Part shown: positions 22,177 to 64,000 of the stretch, in pieces | How the letters are laid out: each line of letters opens with the position of its first letter | Position numbering within the stretch: the stretch's first letter is position 1 | Assembly (NCBI GenBank): GCA_009760855.2 | Contig: WPIO01000019.1 | Location: 2,618,501-2,682,500, forward strand | DNA from: Cristatella mucedo | Lineage: Eukaryota > Bryozoa > Phylactolaemata > Cristatellidae | Length of the DNA: 64,000 bases | Reading direction: 5' to 3' | Notes under the pieces: model-generated | Databases searched by the model: none | What the model was told of the DNA's origin: nothing | The model's input: the letters and a program-made list of their open reading frames with translations, nothing else | Position numbers and translations under genes: made by a program

Positions 22177-24684
22177 GAGTTTTTCTGAGAAGAGGATGAA
22201 TAGAGTGGGCTAGTGAGGCAAGCATTCGACGAACTACCTTCAACTGCCATGTGGGATATCGTTCATGTTTCAAGCCGAGTGTATTACTTGTCGAGTTGAG
22301 GAGGAGGAGGAGGACGAGCACGCTATTCTTACTAGACAGTTCGGAAGTGGCTTTGCTCAGTGGCAGGCCTTCACCTTGCAACTGCAGGCCCCTCAAACTG
22401 GGACGTGAACTCTTGTTCGAGGGAGGGTCTACAGAGGCATCTGGGCGGCTCGTCCTCTTCGAGGAGCCTTCCGCTCTTCCATAGTGGAAGGTAGCAAATT
22501 CTTTTAAAGGGGCGTCTCTCAGCCTTAATGGGCGGCGCCCCATTGGCGCTCCCATCTCGAGGGCTGGTGCGCCACCGTGAGGCGACCCATCTGTCGATGA
22601 GTTACGCAAGCCTTCTAGACAGGCAGCCTTCGGGCTACAGATTCAGGCTCCGCAGATGATTGTACCAGTATCTTTTTCTTCTTAGATGGCTTTTGAACAT
22701 GGTCTCACGCCAGCATTCTTTCGGTGCAGGCTAAGTAATGGGTTTTAACAGTTCCTTTTTGGATTGCCGAAGAAGAAGAGAAAACTTTACAGCGCTCTTC
22801 TCTGTAGCGAATAGTAGTCTGCGTTCAGAAAATAACATACCATTTTTTGAGGCTACAGAGTTTTTCGCGATTGAGGCTCGTGAGGCCTGCCGGCTAGTTT
22901 ACAGTTGACGAAAAGTCTCGTGGCCCGTCTCTCGAGGGAACCACTTGGTCAAGGATGATGCTGAAAAGGCCTTTCGTGTGTGACGCACCTTCGGAGCTCT
23001 AGTTTTTACAAGTACTTCGCTTGGGTGTGTGCCAACGGATTGCACGTAAGGAGCTGCTAGAAATTGAGCTTTTTAGATTTGCTACGAATGGCTGCTAAAC
23101 GGAGACGTCGTACGGCTAAAAACCATACCGTGTCGCTGAAGGACATAAGCATAGTAAACAGTAAGTTCAAATGAAATTCCACCAAGCAATTTATCGAACG
23201 TAGAAGTTGCTTGCAAAGCGCATCTAGAGGCCTATTGGCGACGTACCTTCTGCGCTCGGATCTAAGGTGTTCCTTCAGAGGAAGGGAGCAATCACTTTTA
23301 CTTTTTAATTAATTCTGGTAAGGCTTTAAGAGCAGCACGCCTTCAACACCTTCGTTCAACCTCAGTTTCCAGAGGGGGTTAATTATTGTATGTGGGGGTT
23401 ACACGTTTGGGTATCTAAACAGGTAGTTCAGTTTAGAAATATGTACAGAGGCCTGCTGACCTTGCGAAATTGTGCTTTTCAGCTTTTGGAGAATAATTGT
23501 GTTCAATCTAGCTTTATTTGAACCAATATCTCATCTGGCCTATAGCACCTTTAAAATACTTGCACATACAGTTTTTGATGCTGGCTATTTGTATATTATC
23601 GTGGTCGTGAAGCCAACATCAAACAAAACATTCTTAGAGAGTGCAGTGCAGCCTAACAAGGCTACTGAATCAATGAGCCAATAAACGCTATTTCAACTTG
23701 TGCGATATGTTAGCATCGAATAATTTAGAGCGAAACAAAGATAAGCCTCTCAAATGACATTGGCTTCGTACGCGCGTGTGTGTGACAGCCCTCCGCACGA
23801 CCTGTGCCGTCGGGCTGGGTAGCGAGTTCGGGTAGCATTTTTCCTGGCTCCAACACCAAGCACTGTGTAATCAGAAACCACGCTGGCCAAGCCCAGTCTA
23901 CGAACTCTAGACGGCTGCCAGAGTCGAGTGAGCCGATCGCCATCTACCTCCTCTTCTCTCCTCCTCTCCGTTCTCCTCCGGCAGCCCTTGTAATTCATGC
24001 GTGCATTGTTTCCGCACGCACCATCGATCCGTGCTCGCTCCAAACCCGCCCGACAGCTGGCGTCAGTTTGTCGTGGATAGATGTCCTCACAGAAACCTTA
24101 TGTGTGGATTTTCGCAGGACTGCTGAGTCATCGGCCGAGAGCCATTGTTCGCCCCTACACCGCTCGAGAGCTTGTTGCTGCTTAGGCAGTCCGATCCATC
24201 GTAGGGCCTCCGCCCAGTGCTCACAGTCTCCTGAGTCATGTTCTGTCACTGCAAATATAAATGGCAGCTCGACGAGAGAGACGTCTAAAATGGCGAACGC
24301 AGAGATTGATAGGTCAAGCGTCCCCCCCAGCAAAATAAGCAGGTCTCGGCTGCAGGTGGCGCTGTCGCTCTTTCTCTTCTGCGCCGCCAGCTAACGACAG
24401 CGCTATTGACCCTTTGAAGTTCATGCATTGCGACTTTGACGTTAGCAGACTAGTGGAGACCGTAACGGGCTGACAATGCTGGTGGCCCTATCTGACCGCT
24501 GATGAAAAGAAGGAATCGTCTCGAATGCGACTTAGAGGCTAGCACCCGTGGAGCGAGAAGAACGACTGCAGTTCGATCGTCGTTCGGTTTAATATTTGAA
24601 TTCAACTGCGTGCATCAAGTGAATTGGTTTTCTTTTACTGCGTGCAAAGATAATATTGATACTAAGTTTTTAAGAAGCAGCACC
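22177..24684. other. no gene recognised
   Basis: Contains a GGA-triplet run (about 22300-22315) and a 196-codon plus-strand open frame at 23804-24394 (starts PSGWVASSGSIFP, Ser- and Arg-rich, no domain recognised). A 165-codon minus frame at 22112-22609 overlaps a LINE fragment. The long frames fall in GC-richer DNA, where chance frames are common. Confidence 0.35.
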
Positions 24685-24960
24685 ATATAGAAACCGAATC
24701 TCTATCCAGGTGCTTTAAAACTTGGTACGAGAGAAACCGCAACCGAGAGTTAAAAGAAAGCACAGGACATGAAAAAAAGACAAGTTAGCTGGCGTTTAGG
24801 AAACGTTCGGCAGAGCAGACGCATAGTTGGCTAAAGCTTACATGATGCTAAGTCGGCTAAGGAGGTTTCAGAAGCCGAAAGCGAGTTCTAGACTTTCTAT
24901 GCGTATGAACTGCATTAGGTGGTGCAACAGGGCCAATGCAGCACCCCCAGCATTTCCGTT
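24685..24960 (-). mobile_element. possible LINE family B relic
   Basis: AAACCGAATCTCTATCCAGG at 24691 resembles the minus-strand family B terminus, and GCGAGTTCTAGACTTTCTATG (about 24882-24902) resembles the minus strand of the KAWNSL block. The spacing is right for a 3' fragment, but the middle is unrecognisable. Confidence 0.4.
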
Positions 24961-26957
24961 CTAAAATATTTCACTACAGCCTGGAATGTTGGCTGCTAGC
25001 TGCAAGCCAAAAAGTAAAAATGTAAGTCAAAAGTAGAGTGAAAATGCAGGTCGCAACCCTTTTCATCCGCACCACCTCTTTCCTTTTAGTTTTCGTCGTC
25101 TCCTTAAACATTGCCAAGTTCTTTAAATATACTCCATATGTGTGCAGCCCCTTCTAAATCCCTTTGAAGGTCGTTATATTGTGAAGGTCTATGTCATGAT
25201 CATGCAAATTCTTAAAGACCTTTTCGGACGCATTGACCTATGTACCGATCCATTTAAGTACGTTTGATCTTTTGGAAGATTTGTCTGCAATATTTTTTGT
25301 CCGTCACGTTTTAAGTATAACAGTAAAAAGCATATTAAACTTTCCCGATTGCAGTGCTGGAATGTCCACGAGGAGTGATTATTTTTAAATAAGGAGCATG
25401 CTGGAATCTTCCCTGACTACGGAAAAATACTGAAAAATATCATACTACAAAATATGACATTGAATATAGGCACGTTTCGTACAAATATTCAAACGGACTC
25501 ACTCAGTTCTATGGTTCCCAAGCCATGGCATTGAACGCTGGAAAGAAAAGCCTGCGCTGCTTAAAAGCTGAGAAGTGGGAACACGCATTTCGTAGCTGAA
25601 AACTGGATTTCATTCGAAAAAGACCAAACATGAGAAATTATCAAACTGTGATAGTAATGGATCCGGACCAAACGAGAGTGCAAAGCGCGCAGAATGCCGT
25701 GTCCACGCGTGACTACCACAGTCAACAGCGAGACAAGAAATCGGCAGAGAAATCAGTCACGCATGCGTCGCGCTGCAGGAACTCTGCGAGCGCGAGATTC
25801 TCGGCTCAAGCTCAGCAGCAGCTGCAGAAGAAGAAGATTGAAGAGGGAGCGTGAGAGAAGTCAAGAGTGTGAGAGACCATGGAGAAGCCCGGACGCTCAA
25901 AGAGCCTATGCTCGACTATGGCCGGCTGCTGCGGCGATATCTTGCTACGTTACGACAGAACTGCAAAATTTACAGTCATTAGGGAGGGTGCGTCGGCTGA
26001 GCCAACTCACTCATCCAGAGTCCCGCCTAAAAGGGCAAGGTTGGAGTTGTTCGTGCATTCACATTCGTGCATTCACGTGTTTTCACATGGTATTTGGCTA
26101 GTGCTAAAAGAAGTGCGAAAAGTGGAACTTTAGTAATGATTGCGGACTTGTCGTGCTCTTTGTAAATGTCTGCTATTATTGGCACCGTGGTTCAAGAGCG
26201 TCTAATCATTGATAAGCATACCACTAGCTTGGACGAGACTACAGCCAGTGGCGGAGACGTCTGCTGAGAGAACGGAAATCTAAAAGAATGCTACGCACGT
26301 CAATATTGACGAGCTCCATTAGCAAGTCTGGGCCTCTGAAGCACAGCGGACGTAAGGTGGGGCAGACGGATAGACAGATGGACAGACCAAACAAAGTCTG
26401 TACACAATCTGCGCCGATACTAGTTTATAAAAGCATGGTTTTATTTAAAAACAATACTGATGGCCGCATTATTCTAGACTAAAAGTAGAGGCATGAGCGA
26501 GTTTTGTTAAGCATCCCACCATTAAATAAGTCACAGTAGTCAAGTCAAGGGCGAGCCGAGGATCTAATATGCCCCTTGCTATCCATTGCTGCTACGAAGC
26601 CTTCTATTCTGGCAAAGAGCAATGGCTATTCCAATAACAAGATATGCTCGTTTGTGCACTGTCATAAGAGAGATTATTCACTATGCAGGCCACAGTTTGA
26701 CAGCAAGGAAGTGGGCGACAAACTGTTACCACGTTGGCTAGTTTTAAAGCAGAGAGGAAAGTATCCTGCTCCTCGATCAGTTCTAATATTCACCGGCAGC
26801 AAAGATTGACAGCTTAGCATTTTACACGTTAACCATTAATCTTGCGATCTGTGGAAAGATGACGCCGTTGATTGACTCGCAGGCCACTTTATCCGGTCAT
26901 TTTATTCAGCAGCAGCGGGCAGCTGTTCCAGGAGCAGCCAGTCAAAGCAATCTTCCT
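24961..26957. other. no gene recognised
   Basis: AT-rich to about 25620. From 25630 to 26133 come three overlapping Arg/Ser/Gln-rich plus-strand open frames (25630-25854, 25694-26101, 25879-26133) without recognisable domains. No splice pair around them convinced me. Confidence 0.35.
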
Positions 26958-27006
<49 letters not shown>

Positions 27007-27054
27007 GGAGAGAAAGAGAGATGAGAGAGAGACGGAGAGAGATAGAGAGATTAG

Positions 27055-27087
<33 letters not shown>

Positions 27088-27126
27088 CAAGAGTGAGCAG
27101 AGAGATGGAGAGATGGAGAGGGAAGA

Positions 27127-27200
<74 letters not shown>

Positions 27201-27306
27201 AGAGAAAGAGAAAGAGAGAGAGAGAGAGGAGAGAGATGGAGAGAGAAACAAATAGAGAGAAGACAGACGGAAAGAGGGAGAGAGTAAGGAAGAGAGAGAG
27301 AGAGAT
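26958..27306 (+). repeat. (GA)n tract, about 350 bp
   Basis: Long polypurine tract of AG units with scattered A, G and T interruptions (AAAG and GGAG blocks). It gives artificial Glu/Arg frames on the plus strand and Ser/Leu frames on the minus strand, none of which are genes. Confidence 0.97.
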
Positions 27307-27667
27307 TCTTTCGGTATAGTCTTCTCGGAATAGTCTTTGAAGGTTACTTTCAACACGATGAATATGCCGGATAGGTTGGTCGACAAATCCAAGAGGTTCT
27401 ATGACTATGTGTCTCCGTTGCTGAAGCGGAGCTAGGTAGAGAAGCAGATAGAGGAGCAGAGGAGCAGAGCTAGGTAGGTAGAGTAGGTAGAGGAGCAGAT
27501 ACTGAGCAACATTTGTGTTGCGATCCATCACGGCCGCCGTAGCTTGGCTCTTTCAAGCATAGATGGACTACTTATAGATAGAACATTTTCAGCCTACTCG
27601 TGCTTTCTGGTCCACTACGGACATTTATTTAGCTGTTCCGTTTCTTATCTTAAATAATTTGCTGCAA
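27307..27667. other. imperfect AGGTAGAG / GAGCAGA repeats and unique DNA
   Basis: Between about 27425 and 27500 short units such as GCTAGGTAGAG and AGAGGAGCAGA recur several times. The rest is unremarkable. Confidence 0.5.
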
Positions 27668-28625
27668 CATAACTAACTTACTAGTTATGGGCAAACCAGT
27701 GCGAATCAGAAATTGGAAAGGCTGACGCTCAAAATGGGCTGTGCCAGCATATCTCATGCCGAATCAGCTCGAAATCTAGGTGCCATGTTCCAAAGCGACC
27801 TCTCGTTAAACGACCACATCAGCTCCAAAATCAAGTCTTCCTACTTTCAGATACATAACGTTGCTAAAATTTGGGCTTGTTTAGATAAGGATACCACGTC
27901 TAAGTTGGTTCATGCATTTTTGACATCCCGTCTTGACTTATGTAACTCACTGGTTGCTGGCCTACCGGCATTTGCAATCAGGCGATTAGAGCTGGTGCAA
28001 AGCTCTGCAGCTAGGCTTGTCTGTCGTGAGCATCGCAGTTGCCACATCACACCACTTCTCGCCCACCTGCGCTGGCTCCCAGTTAAGCAACGAATTGACT
28101 TTAAGGTTTTGCCGCTCACTTTTAGGTCACTTAATTCTTTGGCTCCAGCCTATCTCTCAGATCTACTCCCCCACCAGGCCAAGCATCGTACCACCCGCTT
28201 TTCGGAATCTAACAGTTTACCAATACCCCGTACAAAACTCAAATCTTTTGGAGACCGTGCATTTAGTTTGTTTGCTCCGAAGGCCTGGAACTCACTCCCG
28301 ACTTGCGTCAGAACATCCCCGACTTGACCAAATTTAAAAAGAACTTCAAAACACACCGATTTAGGACAGCATTTAATGGATCCCGGCGATTCTTCCTTCA
28401 TGCGCTTATGCATGTTGACACTGTGCATGCTGCCACAAAACACACTTGCATGCTGATCCTGTGCATGTCACCCTTCGCCATGTTATTCATGTTGTTTATC
28501 GAGCATGATATTACTCACCGTTCAATCGCGTTCCCTTTGCAGCAAATGTAAAGTGCCTAGAAAGAGATTGAGTTCACTGAGAGCGCTTTATCAAGTACAT
28601 TATTATTATTAATATTATTATTAAC
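27668..28625 (+). mobile_element. LINE family B, best-preserved 3' copy
   Basis: Open frame 27713-28327 (204 codons) encodes the RT C-terminal extension without a stop: ESARNLGAMFQSDLSLNDHI, VHAFLTSRLDLCNSLVAGLP, SSAARLVCREHRSCHITPLL, HLRWLPVKQRIDFKVLPLTF and KAWNSLPTCVRTSPT. The 3' untranslated region (about 28328-28570), the terminal GAGATTGAGTTCACTGAGAG and an ATT tail (28600-28625) follow. The 5' truncation falls just after the LLVMGK motif. This copy is the best reference here for the family B C-terminus and tail. Confidence 0.93.
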
Positions 28626-28704
28626 AGAAGCGTTTGCGAAGCAGGTAGAATAATTCCTTTATTCTTAAGCAATTGCAACTTCTCGCTTGTGGCGGACTGC
28701 GGCA

Positions 28705-28945
28705 ATCCTTTCCAGCCGTTCTGAGCTGCTACTTGCACGCCATTCACTTTCACGACGGCCCGGCTGACTCAGCACTGACTCTCGCTTTCTCTTCGCCGAG
28801 TTAGAAGAAAATCTGTTGGCTACCGCTTGCGCCCCGAAAGCCGCTTAGAAAGACTATAAGTGCTGCTTAGAAAACTCTCAACCTTAAGATTGACTTGGTT
28901 CTTTTGGATTTGTTTAGTCTTTGGATGAGATGCATGACATTAAAG
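28705..28945 (+). mobile_element. LINE family A, diverged 3' fragment
   Basis: CCAGCCGTTCTGAGCTGCTAC and GTTGGCTACCGCTTGCGCC plus GAAAGCCGCTTAGAAAG align with the last part of copies 1 and 4 (SAVLSCYFYATH and VGYRMRTESRL regions). GAGATGCATGACATTAA may be the worn ACATT tail. Clearly older than the other A copies. Confidence 0.7.
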
Positions 28946-30799
28946 TACTTCTTATTTATGCGTTTTTCTGGAAACGCCAAGTGTATGAACATATTTAGAC
29001 CGGCCAGGATCGCCATTTTTTCATACCTCTGAGCCGTCGACCGTCCTTGACCAATTATCCCGAAGAAACAAGGCGATTCGCTCAGCAGCTGCTCGAAAAG
29101 TGAGCCATATGAGGCAGTCTTATCCAATAAGTATCCCAACGTGGTCAAATGATTTGAAAATGACAGTCGCTGATGTGCGACTTTGAGAATTGCTTCTTTA
29201 CATCTCTGGTAGGCATATCGCCGCTGGGTTGACTGCAATTAGGCGGCGTTACATAGAGAGAGACATAAACTTTCCAGATGCATGGCATTAGTTTCTCTTG
29301 AGACTCTAAGCACGAACATATTACTTTCAGGGGCCGGAACTTACCCTCCAGTGAAGATGACGTATTTTACACGGATTCGGTGCGCGAGGCGCCTGTAACA
29401 GGTAAGCACAAGCTTGCCACCCGCGCGTTACTCACCGGGTCGTCAGACGACAAGCTTGGTGACGCGTTTGGCGTAAGACAGGGATCGCGTTATTGACAGT
29501 CTTGCTTCGGAATTGATACGAAACTCAGAACAAGACGGACCTGAGTAACCGAAGCGACATATTCCATGAAAGAAAATTGACCTTGCAGTCGGATGCAGTA
29601 TTGTCGACTATCAATTCTTGAGAATCTTGTTAATGCTAAAAATGCACCACTAAAAGAAGCTGACACTTTTTTCACCAAAATAAATAGCCATGCGCTTAAA
29701 CATGCCCGAAGAAATCACCGAGGCTGGAGCAGCAATTTTTTTTCTAATAGAATAAATGAAAAAGGAGTTGCTGCTGTGCTTCACTCGAACCAATCTTAAT
29801 TTAGGACGAATTTCTAATTTAGACTAAATATCCAAATCCTGCATGATACGGTGGTCCTTGAAGAGGTCAAAAAAATAGAAACTGGTAACGAGAACGAGAG
29901 CAACAAAGCGTGCAGTAGACTAGCAGTAGCAGCTTAACCGGAACTGAGCCAAGATGACAGTATGGCAAGCATGGCAGTAAGTGGCCCATGCGTAGACGGC
30001 ATACGTTTACTTTGTATTTCCGTGTTGCAGTGGCACAGTTTTCTAGATATTCAGCGACTAGAAGATTTCCTCCGGAGGAGGCATAATGTCTGACCGCAGG
30101 CTTTAAACTGCGGTGAAGCTTAATCATGTTTAAACAGTCGCCGCAAGTTACAGCGACTACTCACATGTAAGCATTTTAGTGGCTGTCTTACTTCGCGAAG
30201 AGGCGATAAGGATATTGTCGTCGTGCCTGCAGCTGCCGCCGAACATCTCAAAGAGGAGACAAAGAAGCAGCTACCAGCCAGAGACCATTCGAGGCTCATC
30301 ATTTTTTGTAAGCTCAGAATGTAGTTGATTTTTTCTGCTTCCATGGCAATATTAGTTCAAGAAACTCCGGAAGTTTCGCAATAGAAATCATAGCCACTGC
30401 AAGCTGTCGCTGACAGTTGGTGCAGTTTGAGCGGAGGAGCGGGCAGAAACGCGTGTAGGTAAGACGCGTCGATAGGTTGGTAATTTGGGCGTTTAGGGTC
30501 CATAACCCTCGGGGACTGCTGCAAATGTTAACTTTACCTACATTTGTTCTCCGAACGGAAGCACGGAGGCTCGTGCCCCAGCACCCCACCGTATTAGACC
30601 ACTTGCAGAGAAACGTTTCTTAAGAAAAGAATTTGTGCACATTCTGAAATTAGCGTAAAGCAATGTATACTGAGCACCTGACATCCATACGTTTTCCTCT
30701 AAATTAATTGATTATTTGTAAGAAAGATTCTAACAAACAACTACAAAGTCAGCTGAAAAAAATTCTAGCCAATCATCCGGTTCGTTTGCATTTTCGCAT
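28946..30799. other. no recognised feature
   Basis: Minus-strand frames 28867-29238 (123 codons, overlaps the LINE relic), 30120-30344 and 30314-30589 have no recognisable motif. No recurring repeat seen. Confidence 0.4.
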
Positions 30800-30875
30800 G
30801 CGTACAAATAAAAACAAAATATAATTCCTTTGCAGAGCGCCCTAAGAGAACTTCGTCTCTATTCAGGTGCTTCAT
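30800..30875 (-). mobile_element. LINE family B, 3' terminal scrap
   Basis: GCAGAGCGCCCTAAGAGAAC followed by TTCGTCTCTATTCAGGTGC is the reverse complement of the family B terminus with several changes. Confidence 0.6.
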
Positions 30876-30885
30876 ATATGCCGTG

Positions 30886-30910
30886 GGCCTCGAGTCCACG
30901 ACTCGAGGCC
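30886..30910. repeat. perfect 10-bp inverted repeat, 5-nt loop
   Basis: GGCCTCGAGT, loop CCACG, ACTCGAGGCC. It lies about 150 bp before the first EPS8 exon. In RNA it would form a stable hairpin; no function is known. Confidence 0.9.
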
Positions 30911-31056
30911 AGTGTCACGAAAAGGGATCTCATCCCTAGTGAGAGTTTACCTATCCGCACGATGTTTCCAGGAGCTCAAGCTTTCGCAAACTCTCGGTGA
31001 ACTGACGCTGGGCCGCCGAGCGCGATTCATCAACGTACCAGTTCTGTGTTCTGTAG

Positions 31057-62505
<31,449 letters not shown>

Positions 62506-63754
62506 GTGAGTGGCGAAGTTGGAGCCTACTTTAGGCTCGACCAATGTCAGGGCCAGTAGCTCGATTCCCTTTGAAATTCGAGCGAGTTGGCCGAGGTTTG
62601 GCTGAGCGCTCGAGTCACGCCGCCCGAGCGGTCTCGCTCGGGCGAGCTCGCTCGCTCCGCTTCTCTCGCTCGCCGCGCGGTGTGCAGGGCTAATCGAGGT
62701 GGCTAGTCAGAGCGGGTGACGAGCAGGGACTGAGAAGGCGCACACTGCAATCCGAGCTCTGGAGTCTTTCCGCTGCTTATCTTGTCGCCAGAGTTCTGCC
62801 AGGACTTGGCGAGAGCCTAGAAGACCGCACAAGGATGATGCCAACGTTCATCTCGAGCGGTACCTCAAAAGAGTCAACCGCTCTGCCGTCAAAGATCCCG
62901 ATCCATAGAGCAGAATGCGTGACTCGGACTCTGCCGGCTTCGGCGACGCTCGCTGCGAACGAGTGACGTGGATGTGGACTGTTTGAGTAATTTCTCTCGA
63001 ATGCACGCTCGCGCTTCTGCGCTCAAGGAAGAGAGGAATGCCGGTGGCTGCCGCCACAAAACTGCCCCCGGGCGAATTGCAGAGAGCGCCTCCTGCTGCT
63101 GAGCGGCCTCGCCGGAAACGCAGCCGGAAACGAAGCTGGCGCCGAGCGTCGGCTTCGAATGCGAGTGCAGGTGACCCGTATGCGAGGGTTTTCGAGTTTG
63201 AACGGCGAGCTAGTCAGCCGCCGTCAACTGGGCGGAGGCGAAGCTGCGTCGTAGCAGCGTGGCCAGCGTCCGTTCGAAGGCAGCAGAGGGCAGCAGCAGC
63301 AGCAGCAGAGGAGAAAGGTGCCAGTGGAAGCTTTAGAATCGACAATGCGGCCGAGGTGCATCCAGATCCATCGAGCGAACGCCGAAAGGAGCGGCCGCCG
63401 GGGCGGCCGCTGCGGCAGCTCACACGTCGCCCGCCGGCGAGCGGACGGACGGGGCGGAGACCATGCGATTTATGCACCACGCGCGCCGTGCAAGCGTCTC
63501 TTCGCGACGCCCGTGCACGCCTGCAACTTGGCACTGCCGAAGCAGCACGGTCGGAGGGAGGCTACTTCGAACGGGCGCCACTCTGCGGCTCACTCCTGAG
63601 CAGTGGCTTCGGAGGCGGCTCTAGGTAACTCGTTGCCGTGCAAGCATACGGCAGCCGTCAGAACAAATTTCGTGGTCGTAGGAAAGGAGAAGACGTACGT
63701 GCAGGCGTTGAGTTCGAAGCACGTCGTTCGAGAAAGTCAGCAGCCTATGAGTAG
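62506..63754. other. GC-rich stretch after exon 13, no exon assigned
   Basis: Contains CTCG-rich repeats with a CCCGAGCG / CGCTCGGG hairpin (62623-62642), a GCGGCCGCC / GGCGGCCGC near-palindrome (63391-63410), an AGC-triplet run (about 63292-63310) and a 196-codon Arg/Ala-rich frame (63038-63628). CpG dinucleotides look frequent, as in a CpG island or a GC-rich intron. No second half of the SH3 was seen here. Confidence 0.4.
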
Positions 63755-64000
63755 AGAGGGCGTGGAAACTGGCCGCGTGGCACACGAACGTACCGCTACA
63801 GCCAGCATGAGAGGTTGTGCGACGTCTTTGCCCAGGAACTGTGCAAGTTAGTAGACCTTGCCGAACTCGCAAAGCAAAATAGAATAATTGTGTTTAGTAA
63901 TAATAATTACAAGCTGTTTGACAAGTTTTATAAGATCGCCCCAAGAGAGCCAAAGCTCAATCAGGATGCTTTACAGCTAGCCTCAAGAGAAGCAATAACT
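63755..64000 (+). other. open frame running off the right edge, unassigned
   Basis: Open for 82 codons to the end. Contains YRYSQHERLCDVFAQELCKL, then NRIIVFSNNNYKLFDKFYKI and KLNQDALQLASREAIT. A possible acceptor CTTTGCCCAG lies at 63825-63834, in phase 0 with this frame and with exon 13's end. I recognise no family and no SH3 second half, so membership in eps8 is doubtful. Confidence 0.2.

Noticed and set aside
23804-24394. 196-codon plus frame as a gene
   Set aside because: No domain, no convincing splice sites or promoter, and a minus frame of similar quality overlaps it.
26859-27531. Long Glu/Arg and Ser/Leu open frames on both strands
   Set aside because: They are translations of the GA repeat; any frame through it stays open.
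62792-62910. Second half of the SH3 after the acceptor-like TTGTCGCCAG
   Set aside because: None of the three frames gives the tandem Trp or the G-x-x-P-x-N pattern.
63038-63628. 196-codon Arg/Ala-rich frame as an eps8 exon or separate gene
   Set aside because: GC-rich DNA keeps several frames open here; composition is low-complexity and no motif or good splice pair was seen.

Overview
The window reads as nuclear DNA of an invertebrate animal. It holds one long gene of small exons split by GT-AG introns, and the rest is crowded with decayed retrotransposons, tRNA-derived SINEs and microsatellites. There are no operons, and the phylum cannot be fixed from the sequence. Nothing was computed: all calls come from reading translations, splice sites and repeats by eye.

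The one gene I can support lies on the + strand from about 31 kb to beyond the right edge. It encodes a protein of the EPS8 family, which links receptor signalling to actin. I modelled thirteen internal exons (31057-62505). All twelve junctions join in frame with matching splice phases. In order they encode a PTB domain (exons 1-4), a Ser/Thr-rich and then Gln/Pro-rich linker (exons 5-6), the conserved EPS8 middle region (exons 7-10), a long disordered Gln/Ser/Gly-rich linker (exons 10-12) and the first half of an SH3 domain (exon 13). The 5' end, the rest of the SH3 domain and the C-terminal actin-binding region were not found. A possible upstream exon lies at 20183-20346.

The first 31 kb hold no confident gene. 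They are built from pieces of two L2/CR1-type LINE families. Family A ends in an ACATT-repeat tail and has copies at 1-1359, 2272-2852, 9680-9996, about 28705-28945, 33869-34889 and 52243-52675(-). Family B ends in an ATT-repeat tail and has many copies, the fullest at about 50.8-53.65 kb and the best-preserved open frame at 27668-28625. A tRNA-derived SINE family with RNA polymerase III box B motifs is scattered through flank and introns; its tail resembles that of family B. Tc1-type transposase remains lie at 3565-3960.

The introns of the EPS8 gene hold most of the other structure. Intron 10 (50574-58175) is a graveyard: a family B LINE with a family A copy nested inside it in reverse, then a Ty3/Gypsy-type pol relic on the minus strand, long TC tracts, telomere-like TTAGGG-type repeats and a perfect 13-bp GC-rich hairpin close to exon 11. 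A SINE ends about 20 nt before the exon 8 acceptor and may supply its branch point. No CRISPR array, rRNA or true tRNA gene was seen.
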